Assembly (NCBI GenBank): GCA_027604665.1
Contig: JADGIZ010000402.1
Location: forward strand, 1 to 14,226
DNA length: 14,226 nt
DNA from: Polyrhizophydium stewartii
Taxonomy: Eukaryota; Chytridiomycota; Chytridiomycetes; Rhizophydiales
Direction: 5' to 3'
Of the stretch, positions 1-9,900 are shown piece after piece; position 1 is the first letter of the stretch; every line of letters begins with the position of its first letter. The notes beneath the pieces are model-generated. The model saw only the letters and a program-made list of their open reading frames with translations, had not been told where the DNA came from and did not search any database. Position numbers and translations under genes: made by a program.

Positions 1-98
1 GCCCACCCCCATCGCAGCTCGGCCGAGCCGCCCACCGCGGCGCGACCGCTGCTGCCGTGTGCTGACTGCATCCCCCTGCATCCCGCCTGCACAATCAG
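1..98 (+). other. 3' part of a noxR intron
   Basis: This stretch does not continue the TPR protein: the frame of the first visible exon has a TGA at 63-65, and the other two frames give no TPR-like sequence. It ends in CAATCAG at 92-98 just before the exon, with a CTGAC branch-like motif at 62-66. The donor lies outside the window. Confidence 0.7.
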
Positions 99-1853
99 AT
101 TGCCGCCTTTGGCCGTGCCATCGTGTGCGACGAATACCTGTCCATCGCGTACATGCAGCGCGGCGTGTGTCTCTACCACCAGGGCCAGGTCGAGGAGGCC
201 CTCAACGACTTTGAAGAGTGCTACCGGGTGCGTGCGCTCGTCCGGAGCCCGACGATCTGCGGCAGCACAGCGGGCCGCCGCGGCTGCTTACCAGCCGGGG
301 CGACCCCTGCACGCCGCCCTTGGCCAGGCACCTGGCGCTGACTCCGGTACCTGCCTGCTTGTCCCTCGCCACCGTCGCCGCCGCCGCCACCGCCGCCTGC
401 CTGGTACCCACCCAACCGCGCACCGACACACGGGCATCCGCTGTACCCGCCAACGCCGACACAGCGCCTGCGCGGCAACTACTTCATCGACTACACACAG
501 CTCGGCCTGCCGTTCCAGGTCTACTCGAGCCACGCCATCTTCAACATCGCGCTGTGCCACCTGCAGCTCGGCGACGTCAACCGCGGCCTGCGCTACATCA
601 ACGAGGCCCTGGCTGCCGTGCCGCCCGAGGGCAAGCTCAAGCCAGGTGCGTCCCGCGCTCTCGTCGCCGGTCGCGGCCTCGGTCGCGGCGTGCTGGACCC
701 GTTTCTGTCGGCCGCCCCGCGCCGTTCTCCCGTTGCTGACACCCCTGACGTCACCCCGCCGCCGCCGTAACCCGCCCGCCCCGGCGACGTCACCCCGGGT
801 GCCGCACGGCAGATGTTGCCGACATCCAGGAGGCCCAGCGCTTCGGCGAGCGCGCGCCCGAGATCGCCATGCCCTACGAGGTCTCGCCCGGCCTTGTCTT
901 CCGCCCCCAGGAGGACAACCTCAAGAACGCAGAGCGCAAGGACTACCTCGGCCAGGCCCGCGTCGTCGCTGGCGTCGACAGCGCCGACAACTACACGGGC
1001 TTCTCGGGCCGCGCAAACCGCGACCTGACCCTGGGCCGCGCGCCCAAGAAGGCCGACGCGGCCGCCCAGAAGGAGATGGCCATGAAGGCGCCGGCCGCCA
1101 TTGTCGCCCAGAAGGCGAAGATCGCCACCTCACAAAAGGTCACCCTTTCGCGCAAGGGCTCGCTGCCGGACGGCTCGATCGCGGGCTCGGCAGCCGGCAC
1201 GCTGCCACGCTCTGCCACTGTCGGCCGCGCAGGCACGCTCGCCAGGACGGGCGCCATCCCGTCACGCTCCTCATCTGCAAACGCGAGCGAGATCGGCCCG
1301 CTGTCGAGCTTGCCTGCCAGGTCGCCGTCAGCCGGCCCGCGCGGCAACCTTGCGTCGCCGTCGCCGTCGCCGCTCCGCCCCAACACCATTGGCAAGTCGT
1401 CGCCCGTCTACATTGATCGCGATCCGTTCGACGACATCTCGCAGCGTTTTGGCGATGCCAAGATCAGCAACGGCGACGTCACGCCGCCCATCGACCGCTC
1501 GCGCAGCGGCAGCGTGAGCGGCGCCAGCATCGCGCAGGGAGACTCGGTGCGTCTTCTGTCTGGCGCACCGCCGTGCACGCCCATTCAAGCACACCGCTGA
1601 CCATCGGATGCAGATCAAGGTCAAGTGCCACTACACCGAGTCGCGCTTTGTGCTCGTGCCCGCAGACGTCAGCTTCCGCGAGCTGCGCGAGCGCGTCACC
1701 AGCAAGTTCCAGTCGGACGTGCTTCTCAGCCTCAAGTACAAGGACGAGGACGGCCGCCTCGCCCTCATGGTCAACGACGACGACCTCGAGGATGCACTGC
1801 AGACATCACAACCGGGCCGCCTCGAGGTCTGGTGCTTCTTGCTCGAGAACTGA
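99..1853 (+). CDS. noxR: NoxR / p67phox-like NADPH oxidase regulator (5' partial)
   Basis: Exons 99-227, 465-645, 813-1546 and 1614-1853; introns of 237, 167 and 67 nt. The join gives 427 residues and a stop at 1851-1853. The N-terminus lies left of the window: the first exon opens inside a TPR repeat after an acceptor CAG at 96-98. TPR helices cover fragment residues 1-103 and include the family-typical stretch LRGNYFIDYTQLGLPF. The activation-domain segment (residues 123-165) has GLVFRP, then KDYLGQARVVAGV, as in p67phox/NoxR. A Ser/Ala/Pro-rich linker follows, then a C-terminal PB1 domain (349-427) with basic residues on strand 1 (IKVK) and an acidic YKDEDG...NDDDLED cluster. There is no SH3 domain, which is the fungal NoxR layout. 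In known fungi NoxR works with Rac to activate Nox enzymes at membranes, and its PB1 contacts polarity proteins such as Cdc24. Those partners are inferred here; no Nox gene lies in the window. Confidence 0.9.
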
Positions 1854-2222
1854 GGCTTGTTGCCCGAGAGCCTCTGCTCTGCTTGGGCAGGCGAGCTGGC
1901 AATGCGCACCCGCGTCCAAGACCCATCTGCTCATTTGCCTCTTACTGCCCCAACCCTTTTGTCTACATTCGCCCCGCCTCGTTGTTCCTTGGGCCTCCCA
2001 GCGCAGCACCCCGCCAAACCTACACCCTCTGACCTACCTGCTATTATTGACGTCCCCGTGCGACTCTGCTGCGCACACGCACGAGCGCCGCCACTATCAC
2101 CTGCCCCGTCGCTACCTCAAACAAAGCTCTCTCTTGACGCACACTCGCAAGCTTGTGTCAGCGCTGCCGCTTGTGGATCGGAGCTCGCATTCATTGCAGG
2201 AGACTGCGCATTTGGACCGGGC
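1854..2222. other. convergent intergenic region, noxR / chitin deacetylase
   Basis: These 369 bases lie between two facing stop codons and must hold both 3' UTRs and both 3' ends. The + strand is pyrimidine-rich. I see no AATAAA on either strand; an AATAAT on the - strand near 2041-2046 is the closest match. Reading frames here are open only by composition and show no recognisable protein. Confidence 0.5.
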
Positions 2223-2422
2223 TCAAAGCAGCATGGCGGCGGCAACGGCAGCCACCACAGAGCCAAATGCAGTGAGGACAGAGGCGCCAATTCCAATGGC
2301 TGCGTTCTGCTGCGACTTGGACTCGCTGGTCGGCGACGGCGCGCTGGAGGAGGAAGACGAAGCGGCCGCGGTGGTTGTCTTGGCGCTGGAGGTCGAGGTC
2401 GCGCGCGTGGTCGAAGGCTGAG

Positions 2423-2468
<46 letters not shown>

Positions 2469-3513
2469 CGCCGTTGTCGTGGAGGCAACCACGACTGAGT
2501 CGAGATTGGTGAGCAGCGTCTCATCGTAAGGCGCGATGCCGCGGCAGTCGGCCACGGTGCGGAACTTGCGACTCGGCGACGTCGGCACAACAGCGTTGAT
2601 GCCGCCCACGCTCGTGCGAACCTCGTAGTCGTAGAGATCGTGCTGCAATGGGATCGTGCCGTCGAGAACGCGCGAGGCGCTGCGCAGCTTGTCGACAACG
2701 TCCGGCGCCTTATTCCAGTCGTCCGTGTCGATGTTCCAGATGACGACCTGCAGGCCCATGGCCTTGAGCACGGCTCGCACACGGTCGTTGATGTCGCCGT
2801 CTGTTGGGACGCGGTGGCGTCAGCTTCTTATTGCGCGGTATTAGGGGGCGTCTGCAAGCACAGGAGATGCTCCTGCACCGTCCGAGCTCGCTCTCGCTCG
2901 GACCGGGGCCTCCCAAGCTCAGCAGCCGCTGCTGGTGCGGCGCTACGCGACTCACAGGGCGGCCTGATGAAGCGAGGCGTCACGCCAATGACCTCCTTGA
3001 CAGCCTTGGCGGTCCACACGACCTCGGCAACGACCTGGTCGTCCGTCAGCTTCGTGAGATACGGGTGGCTCCATGTATGGAGGGCGATCTGGTGGCCAGC
3101 TCGGTAGGCGGCCAGGAGGAGGTTGGGGTTCTGCATGACCTGCGAGCCGACGACAAAGAAGGTTGCCTTGACGTTGTTGGAGCGCAGAGCGCTGACGACC
3201 TGCGGCGAGAGGGTGCTGCGAGGCCGGCCAGCCCGAGCAGGAGGCGAGTCAGAACAGCGTCTCGGCTGCGGCCGGCTCCGAGCCGAGCGCACCTCGGGCC
3301 GTCATCGAACGTCCAGGCGAAGTCGGCGTTGTCGCGGCAGCGGAGGATGTCGCCCGACGAGTCCGTTTGCGGTGCGTTGGCCATGAAATGGCTCGTCCAC
3401 GTCGGGTTGCCCGGCGGCGTCTTGAACGGCGGAGGGTAGGCGGCCGTGTTGAGCGCGGCAGCCTGGGCAGCGAGCAGCACGACGCCGGCAGCGGTCGCCC
3501 CGAGCAGCGGCAT
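2223..3513 (-). CDS. GPI-anchored chitin deacetylase (CE4 polysaccharide deacetylase)
   Basis: Exons 3513-3293, 3215-2956 and 2800-2223 (introns of 77 and 155 nt) give 352 residues. The start at 3513 is chosen because it opens directly on a signal peptide (residues 1 to about 20, hydrophobic and Ala-rich). An in-frame Met at 3693 would place 60 basic, unconserved residues before it. All CE4 motifs are present: TFDDGP (68-73), HTWSH (120-124), RFIRPPYGD (155-163), DTDDW (185-189) and LQHD (212-215). Expected metal ligands are D71, H120 and H124, with D70 as base and H214 as acid, so the enzyme looks active. After the domain come a Thr run and a Ser/Thr-rich stalk, ending in a hydrophobic tail of about 23 residues without a following charged end, as in GPI-anchor signals. 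It should act at the cell surface, converting chitin to chitosan. A peptidoglycan-type substrate is unlikely in a fungus but is not excluded by motifs. Confidence 0.93.
2425..2466. repeat. (GTC)14 trinucleotide microsatellite, coding
   Basis: Fourteen perfect GTC units on the + strand. On the - strand they are read as ACG codons, making an uninterrupted run of about 14 Thr in the stalk between the deacetylase domain and the GPI signal. Slippage by whole units would change stalk length without breaking the frame. Confidence 0.95.
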
Positions 3514-3741
3514 GGGTCTATTCACGGGAAAGAGCGCAACCCTGTGCACCGCGTCCCAAGGGGGCGGGAGGCTGTGTTGTGGCGGTGGCTCATCACCACC
3601 ACCGCGACAAGGCGACACAGAGGGAGCACGGCGCAGGTCTCGACCCCGCCGACGGCGCACCGGGGGAGGGTCGGCGGCAGATGGGCCGGGCACCGGGCGC
3701 CGGGTTCAAAGCACCGGGGCATCCAGCACCTGCGCACCGCT
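3514..3741. promoter_or_regulatory. short gap: NR2C2AP-like 3' end and chitin deacetylase promoter
   Basis: These 228 bp between two - strand genes must contain the upstream gene's 3' UTR and the deacetylase promoter and 5' UTR. No TATA box or known operator is evident. The region is assigned by position only. Confidence 0.4.
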
Positions 3742-4346
3742 TCATTCCGACTCGATCTCGAGCACATAGAGCGTGATGCGGCCGTAAAAGTCGGTGCTCG
3801 AGTGGAACACCACCCGCAATCGCCGGAAGCCGCTGGCCCGGCCCGGCCCGCCCGCGGGGACGCTGAATGTCTGCAGCGCATTCGAGTCCTCGGGGAAGAA
3901 GCGCACAATGGGCTCCCAGTCAGCGGCAGGCGCCTGCGCCCTCTGCCCGATCAGCTCGCACTCCTTGCCCGCAAAGCCGCCTTGGAACATGAGCCGCAAC
4001 GCCGTGGGCCGCAGCTCGCCGGCGCCGGCGCCGTCGCCCGCATCGATCTGCACCCACTGCGGACTGCCCTGCAGCAGGCCGCTGCGTCAGCGCACACGCA
4101 GCCTGCCCGCACGGCGCCGCCGCTGCCGCCCGCACCTGGTCCGAGTTCCAGCACGTCTCGGTGCTGCCGTCGACCAGGTGCTTCTTGCCAAAGTTGCGGG
4201 CGTCCCGGTTGAGCACCGAGCTGACGCTGTGCACGACGTCGCGGCAGGTGCTGTCAGCGGCACGGTGCCGAGTGCCGCCGACCGCGGGCACGCAGCTGCG
4301 GCCGTCCGCACCGCAGCTGGTCGGCAGTGAGCGGGATGCCGGGCAT
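3742..4346 (-). CDS. NR2C2AP: NR2C2AP-like (TRA16) discoidin-fold protein
   Basis: Exons 4346-4312, 4226-4136 and 4068-3742 (introns of 85 and 67 nt) give 150 residues, close to the roughly 139 of the human protein. Recognisable segments are VSSVLNRDARNFGKKHL (13-29), the ETCWNSDQ motif (35-42) followed by GSPQWV, then LMFQGGFAGKEC, FFPEDSNALQTF and, near the end, STDFYGRITLYVLEI. The whole protein is one galactose-binding/F5-8C-like beta-sandwich. The small first exon (12 residues) was found by joining an ATG at 4346 to a GTGCGG donor; the join restores R-VSSVLNR exactly as family alignment demands, and the intron carries CTGAC. In mammals the protein binds the nuclear receptor TR4. Fungi lack that receptor, so its ligand and role here are unknown. 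Only 49 bp separate its start from the stop of the upstream gene. Confidence 0.9.
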
Positions 4347-4395
4347 ATGGGGAAAGTTTTGGCAGATGGCTGGCCAACGTTCATTCCAGCGGCGC
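4347..4395 (-). other. 49-bp spacer between HIBCH stop and NR2C2AP-like start
   Basis: This spacer would have to contain the 3' end of one gene and the promoter and 5' UTR of the next, both on the - strand. It holds no polyadenylation-like hexamer. Overlapping transcripts, or a promoter inside the HIBCH coding region, are implied. Confidence 0.6.
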
Positions 4396-6848
4396 TCAGT
4401 CGGTCCACTGCAGCACACCGCCAGCCTCGACCGTGCGGGTCTCGAGCACGGCCATGACCTTCTCCCGCAGGCCAACCTTGCTGCGGCCCTTGCCTCCATC
4501 CAGCGCCAGCTTGCTCGGCGGGTTGATCTTGCTGATGGCGCCAGAGTCGAAGCTGCCCCAGTGGCGGGCAAAGAAGTCGAGCACCTCCTGGCGCGACGTG
4601 GCACGCAGGATGTTCTTGCCGCGGCCAACGTCGCCTGCAGCGAGCAGCGGGCGGGCATGGGCGTCAGCAGGCGGAGCTAGACGGGCGACGTATCTGCAGA
4701 TGCGCACCAAACACAACGCGGCGGATGTCGCGGTCGGTGGGCAGGCCCGACAGCGTGCGGTGCGGGTAGTCGTAGTATGAGAGATCGCTGTAGAGCTGGA
4801 TGTCGCGGCCCTCGCTGTTGAAATAGCGGGTCTCGAGGCTGCCCGGCGTAATGGATGCAAGCTGCGTGATGTCCGGCTTCCAGTCGGGCGTGCGAGCCGG
4901 CTTCGAGATTAGCTTGGCCGTGACGCCCTCAACAAAGTCGTGCGACGCCTGCGCCGATGTGCGTAAGTAACTATGCCACGGGCTTGTGGGCTGCTGGGCC
5001 AACAGGCGGATGGAGATGCACCCACCAGCGCGGCGCGCACGATGCGGTACTCCATCTTGAAGCACTCGGCAAAGTGTCGGGTGGCGCCCTTGCGCAGCTG
5101 CGCGAGCGTCAGCTTCATGCTGGTCGGCGAGAAGCCCTTGAGAATAGAGAGCTGCTTCTGGGCCCACTCGGTGTGCTGCACAGCCAAGATGCGCGCTCGA
5201 GCGTCAGTCCAGGCTCGTGCGCGTCCAAGCGGCCGCCGTCGTTTACCGCACCGGGTCCTTCTCAAGCGCACCAAAGATCTCCTCCAGCGTGTTGAAGCGG
5301 AAGCAGCGGTTGATCGCGCGGCCAGTCTCGCCGCCGAGCGACCAGTTGAGGAACTTGTCGGCCGACGTGTCGCCCGAGAACTCGTCAATGATGGCGTTGA
5401 TGACGTCAAGCTCGTCCGACTCGACCTCGGCCAGGCGGGCGTAGAGCGCAGGCAGGCGGGCCGACGGGACATAGTGGGTCGCGATGCCCGCGATGCTGGG
5501 CCGAGGCACGGTCAGCACGCCAGGCACCACCCGCATAGACTTGAGCGGGCCGAAGGACTCACAAGACCTCCTCGCCCAGGAGGTGGTGGCCCGTCAGGCC
5601 GAGGAACGTGCCGAGCTCGCCGTCGAGGCGCGGCAGGAAGAAGCTGCCGCCGACGTCCGGGAACAGGCCAATGGCCGTCTGCAGGTGGCGAGCGGCGGCC
5701 GGATGCGGCGATTTGTCAGGGCCGGGGCGATCTGGGATGAGCTCGTGCTCGCCCGTGCATGTGCTCGAGCAGCCGCACCTCGGGCATGGCGAAGCGAGTG
5801 TTCTCCGTGGCGATGCGGAAGTGGCCGTGGACCGAGAGGCCGACGCCGCCGCCCACTGCGGGGCAGCGCAGCGTCGGCAGCAGCGAGCGCGGGGCGCGGC
5901 GTGGCGATCGCCGCAGCGCCGGAATCGGGCCGCCACGGTCAGCTGAGTGTTCACGGGATCTCAAGGCGCTCACGAGCGGCCGATCCGCGTGTGCACCGGC
6001 CGCTCGCGCCGCACGCCCGGCGCAGGCGAGCGCACGCACTGGTCACGCCGTCGAGCACGCTGACAAACGGCTTCTGCACGGTGCCGATGAGGTGGTTGAG
6101 CTTGTACTCCTCCTCCATGAACTTGACCGACTTGGCGATCTGGTCGGGCAGGCCTGTGGCCGACTGCTGCGCAAGTGCTGGCGACGGGAGTTGCGGTCAG
6201 ACACTCCGTGGTGACAGCGACTGCCGTGCCAGCCGCCGCGGAACACGGCCAGCGCAGGTGTCCGGGCCAAGACGCACTCTTGACGTCGCCGCCAGCGCAG
6301 AAGGCACGGTTGCCGTCGGCCTTGGCGAGCACAATGACCTTGCAAAGGTCCGAGTCCTGCCAGGCCTGCGCACGTGTTGGCGTCAGCATGACACCGCCGG
6401 CATGGCGTCCGCGAGCCCATGCGTTTCGCACACCTGCAGCTGCGGGGTCATGGCGTAGATCATGTCGAGGTTGAGGGCGTTGAGTGCCTTGGGGCGGTCG
6501 AGCTCGAACTTGCGCATCGACTGGACCTTCTTGGCGTGGACGCCGACGCTGCCGTCCGCGGTGCCGGTCATGACGGTCTGCGTGCGCAGCAGTTGGGGGC
6601 GGACGGACGAGCAGACGCTTGCGGTCAGCTCGCGGACGCGGGACGCAGCTGCTCCCCGCCGGCCAGGCCGTGTGCTCTCTGCCGGGCAGCGAGATCACGG
6701 GCGACGCGACCGGTCGGGGTGCGCGGCGCTCGCAGGCCAGCGCGCGACGCATGCGTACTCTCGCGGCAAGGGAGCGGCCGTACGAGGCGCTCTGCGAGAG
6801 CAGTGCCGTGGTCTGGCCGAGGCGGCGGGCGGCCGAGCTGGCGATCAT
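4396..6848 (-). CDS. HIBCH: 3-hydroxyisobutyryl-CoA hydrolase, mitochondrial
   Basis: Ten exons: 6848-6759, 6577-6434, 6365-6278, 6177-6040, 5855-5779, 5678-5563, 5495-5252, 5175-5026, 4948-4708 and 4634-4396. They give 508 residues, the usual size of fungal Ehd3-type enzymes. Exon 1 encodes a 30-residue Ala/Arg/Ser-rich stretch without acidic residues, a likely mitochondrial presequence. The crotonase/HIBCH fold then shows [21 protein letters not shown] (99-107), the [10 protein letters not shown] loop (155-164), and [13 protein letters not shown] with the probable catalytic pair E179 and D187. [15 protein letters not shown] and [10 protein letters not shown] follow. The last 80 or so residues are a charged C-terminal extension of the kind seen in fungal members. 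The enzyme releases 3-hydroxyisobutyrate from its CoA ester in valine breakdown, in the mitochondrial matrix. The donor of intron 1 (GTACGC) is the least certain junction. An in-frame Met at 6935 is possible, but would leave almost no promoter before the divergent kinase gene. Confidence 0.94.
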
Positions 6849-6971
6849 CGGGGCCGGCTCGCTTGAGCCGGCCGCTCTCTGACGAGGTCGCGCACCTGAG
6901 GACGCGCTCGCGGCCAGATAGGCGGCCGGAGCCACGTCCGCTGGCGAGCGCCGGCCGGCACAATCGCGGGC
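6849..6971. promoter_or_regulatory. divergent promoter, HIBCH / HAL-type kinase
   Basis: Only 123 bp separate the two start codons, so both promoters and 5' UTRs must fit here or extend into coding sequence. It is very GC-rich, has no TATA box, and contains a perfect inverted repeat at 6852-6873. Confidence 0.55.
6852..6873. repeat. perfect 9-bp inverted repeat with 4-nt loop
   Basis: Arms GGCCGGCTC (6852-6860) and GAGCCGGCC (6865-6873) flank the loop GCTT. It lies 3 bases upstream of the HIBCH ATG, so it would fold next to the start codon in that mRNA; as DNA it could be a dyad binding site. Confidence 0.85.
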
Positions 6972-9900
6972 ATGTCGTCATCGGCGCAGCGCGGTGCCGG
7001 GCCTGCTGAGTGCGCGGGCTCGCACATGGGCGATCTCATATCGGCAGCCAGCACCCAAATGCATGCCGAAGCACCGGATCCCACCGTGCCGCGCACCGCG
7101 CTCTCCATGTCTCCCGTGGCCGCGTTGCTCTCCAGAGACACTGCGGATCGAAACGACACCGAGAGGAACCATCGCCCAAAGAAAAGCTTCGCGCGTGACG
7201 ATCGCCTGAGCAGAGCCGCAAATATCGACGACCCTGATGTCCCGCATGCTGCATCGCATCGCCCATCGCTGCGCACATCAGACGACAAGGCCGCACACGC
7301 AACAAGACTCGCATCCGACAGCCCTCGCTCGGGCGTCGAAAGTTCCGGCTCGTCGTCCACCCAGGGCGGTGTTGCAACGGATCGCATCCACGCCCGCCAC
7401 AAAATCGAGATTGACACGCAGGAGCTGGGCGTCGCTGGCCGGCCATCCAGCTCAATCTTGTCGCCCCTCTCGCATCAAAGCCCGACTCGCGTCGATTCGT
7501 TCGGACATCTCGCGCCGGTGCTTCCGCTCAATCGCGAGGAAGTTTACGAAGAAGACGACGATGACGACATCGATGATGACAGTGGCAAGAATGCCGACTC
7601 TTCGAGCCCCGAGAACTCAGAGAGCTTCGAGGGGATCGCAGGCAGCGATTTTAGTGGCCATACCAGCGATTTCAGCGGCTGGCCAAGCGAGCTAGTCGGA
7701 GAAGAGGATGCCTTGAGATCTTCCCATGACAGCCGAAGCGACTGCAAGCCTGATAGGAAAGGAAGCTGCAACGCCGACGCTGACAGCGACAAAGACAAAA
7801 GTGACCAAGACAACGGCGAGCTGGACGACGCGATCTTTGGCATCAAGCGGCTTAGTACCTCGAAAGATGAAGATGCTAGTCGCTACTCGAGCGGTGCGAT
7901 CTTTGGTCTACCTCCCATCATCGAGAACCAGTCGTCGGGCGATCTTCTCAGTCGATCAAACGGGCCTGACCGTCGCAGCCTCGAGCTGGCCCTGTCTGCG
8001 TCCAAAGAGGCATGCGAGTCGCCCAGCTCAGGCGAAGCTGAAATCAGCGGCACTTCAAGCACCGGCAGGCTCGCTGGCTTGCTTGCTTCGACCAGCCTTC
8101 ACGCAAGCAAGCCTCGCCAGGATGAAGCGCCAACGCCGACCAAGCTCACCGAACATCCCGATCGATCTGCGATTCCTGCCATGCTTGCCGCGCTCTCGCG
8201 CCCGGACGAGCCTCCGCGGAATATCTCGCATGCCCCGCCATCTCCGCTTGCCATTCCTGAATCAGCATTCAGTGCATCCGGGCACAGCTCTCGCACACAC
8301 TCGCCCATTCACCCAACAAGTCGCTCGCCATTAAGGATCGTGCCGGACAGCCCGACCCATGCGGTAGAGCTGCACAGAGGCACGCTGGCTGCTTTCCTGA
8401 TATCGCCGCTGCAAGAAGACGGAACGCATCCAACTCATCCAAACCCGACGCGCGTCCAGTACCACTTTAGCGCCGCTGCTGCTGAGGGCAGCGGAAAGCA
8501 CGGTGACTTCCATGCGGCCAAGAAGGCGCTACTTGCGGGAGACGACATCGACGCAGAAATCGACCGAATCGTCGACAGCATGCACAGATCCAACATGTAT
8601 GATCAGCAGAGATGCACGCGGCCCAGTGTCGCGGACCACGTGCACGCCATACACACACCCGGCGCAGGGCCGCGCACAGCAACCGGCTCGCATGCATCGC
8701 CGCCGTCTTCCCAGGGGTTTGCAAGTGGCCACCAGCAGCATGAGTCTGAAGATGAGCTCGCAGCGACAGCAGGGTCTGGCGGCAAAGCCAAAGGCGGCAG
8801 GAGCATCAGTCGTCGCAGGAGCATGTCCCTCGACTCGTCCCGCATTTTCTCGGCGGTCGCACACTCGCCCATATTCCACCCGCACGGCCACGGCCATGCG
8901 CACGGCCACGGCCAGGGAGTACAGGCGCAGGATAGTCCCTCAACTGTGCGAGCAAAGCAATCGCTCTTTCACAGGATCTTCCACCATCGCAGCGACTCGA
9001 GCGACAACGTCGAATCAAGCTCGGAGATCAACACACCGGCAGGCATATCCGATGCGACCCCCTCACCACATGCGCCAAGCGCCTCGCTGTCTGCGACGAG
9101 TCAGAACCCCATGCCTCACACGACGGCGTTTGCGTGGGAGCCTGATGACTCGCCATCACGGCAGACACATCTAACCGCCGGAAGCCCCGTGGGTTGTCTG
9201 CTTCCCAACCGAAGCAGAAGCGGCATGCTCGACCACCAGCCTGGCAGCGGCGGGCATCTGGCTCGCTCGAAAAGCGGCTCGATGCAAAGCGCTTGCCAAT
9301 CAAACGAAGTACTTGGGGCCAGCGACGATGGCCATCGCGCACCGGCCAAACATCCGGTCGGCGAGCAGGCGGGGCATGCGGGCCGCGAGCACCAAGCGCA
9401 CGGCTCGCAGGCAGGCTCGGCGACAACCGGCCGGCCCTCGGCATCCTCGCGGCCACACAATGAGTCGCTCTTCACCAAGATATTCCATGTGCATCATCAG
9501 CAGCACAAGCGCGGGGACCAAAGCGACGAAGACCAGGGCTACTCGGGGAGCGATCACCGACTCAGAGGCCGCGAATCAGAGAGCATCTTCTCGTGGGGAC
9601 CGAGTCGCCAGTCGTCCAAGCCCGTGTCCCCAGAACTCAGGGCGGCTGACGCCGCGCTCCGCGCATCCAACTCCAGCCTTGGCGGCGAGGATGGGCTGGT
9701 GCGCCAGTCTCGCTTGCAGGCGATGCGCAGCTCACATGACAAGCTCGAGGCTTCCATTGAAAGCGGCGCGAGTATATTGAGCGCGGCTGCCGCGGGAGCC
9801 TTGACTGCAGCGGGATCTGCGAGAGGAACGCAGGTTCCCCAGATTCAGTCCAGCACAGGGCTAGCTTCGGCTTCACATCGCTCGTCACAACATCGCTCTC

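Noticed and set aside
100..1416. A 438-codon open frame over noxR on the + strand
   Set aside because: It is an Arg/Pro/Ala-rich shadow caused by high GC; the spliced noxR frame carries the conserved TPR and activation motifs.
2425..2466. CRISPR- or satellite-like array
   Set aside because: It is a simple 3-nt tandem repeat without spacers, inside a coding exon.
1854..2500. Possible additional + strand gene downstream of noxR (open frames of 213-282 codons)
   Set aside because: They have no recognisable motifs and run into the antisense of the deacetylase exon; the Arg run is the microsatellite read antisense.
2117..2782. Open frame on the - strand with a long Arg run
   Set aside because: It is the deacetylase exon 3 and its microsatellite read in another frame; the real frame has the CE4 motifs and the GPI signal.
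3514..3693. Upstream in-frame Met for the chitin deacetylase at 3693
   Set aside because: It would add 60 basic, proline-rich residues before a clear signal peptide.
4382..4408. NR2C2AP-like start at 4408 or 4384 read straight through
   Set aside because: The 4408 start overlaps the HIBCH stop codon, and both put a long low-complexity leader before VSSVLNR. The 4346 start with a spliced 12-residue exon matches the family's length and sequence.
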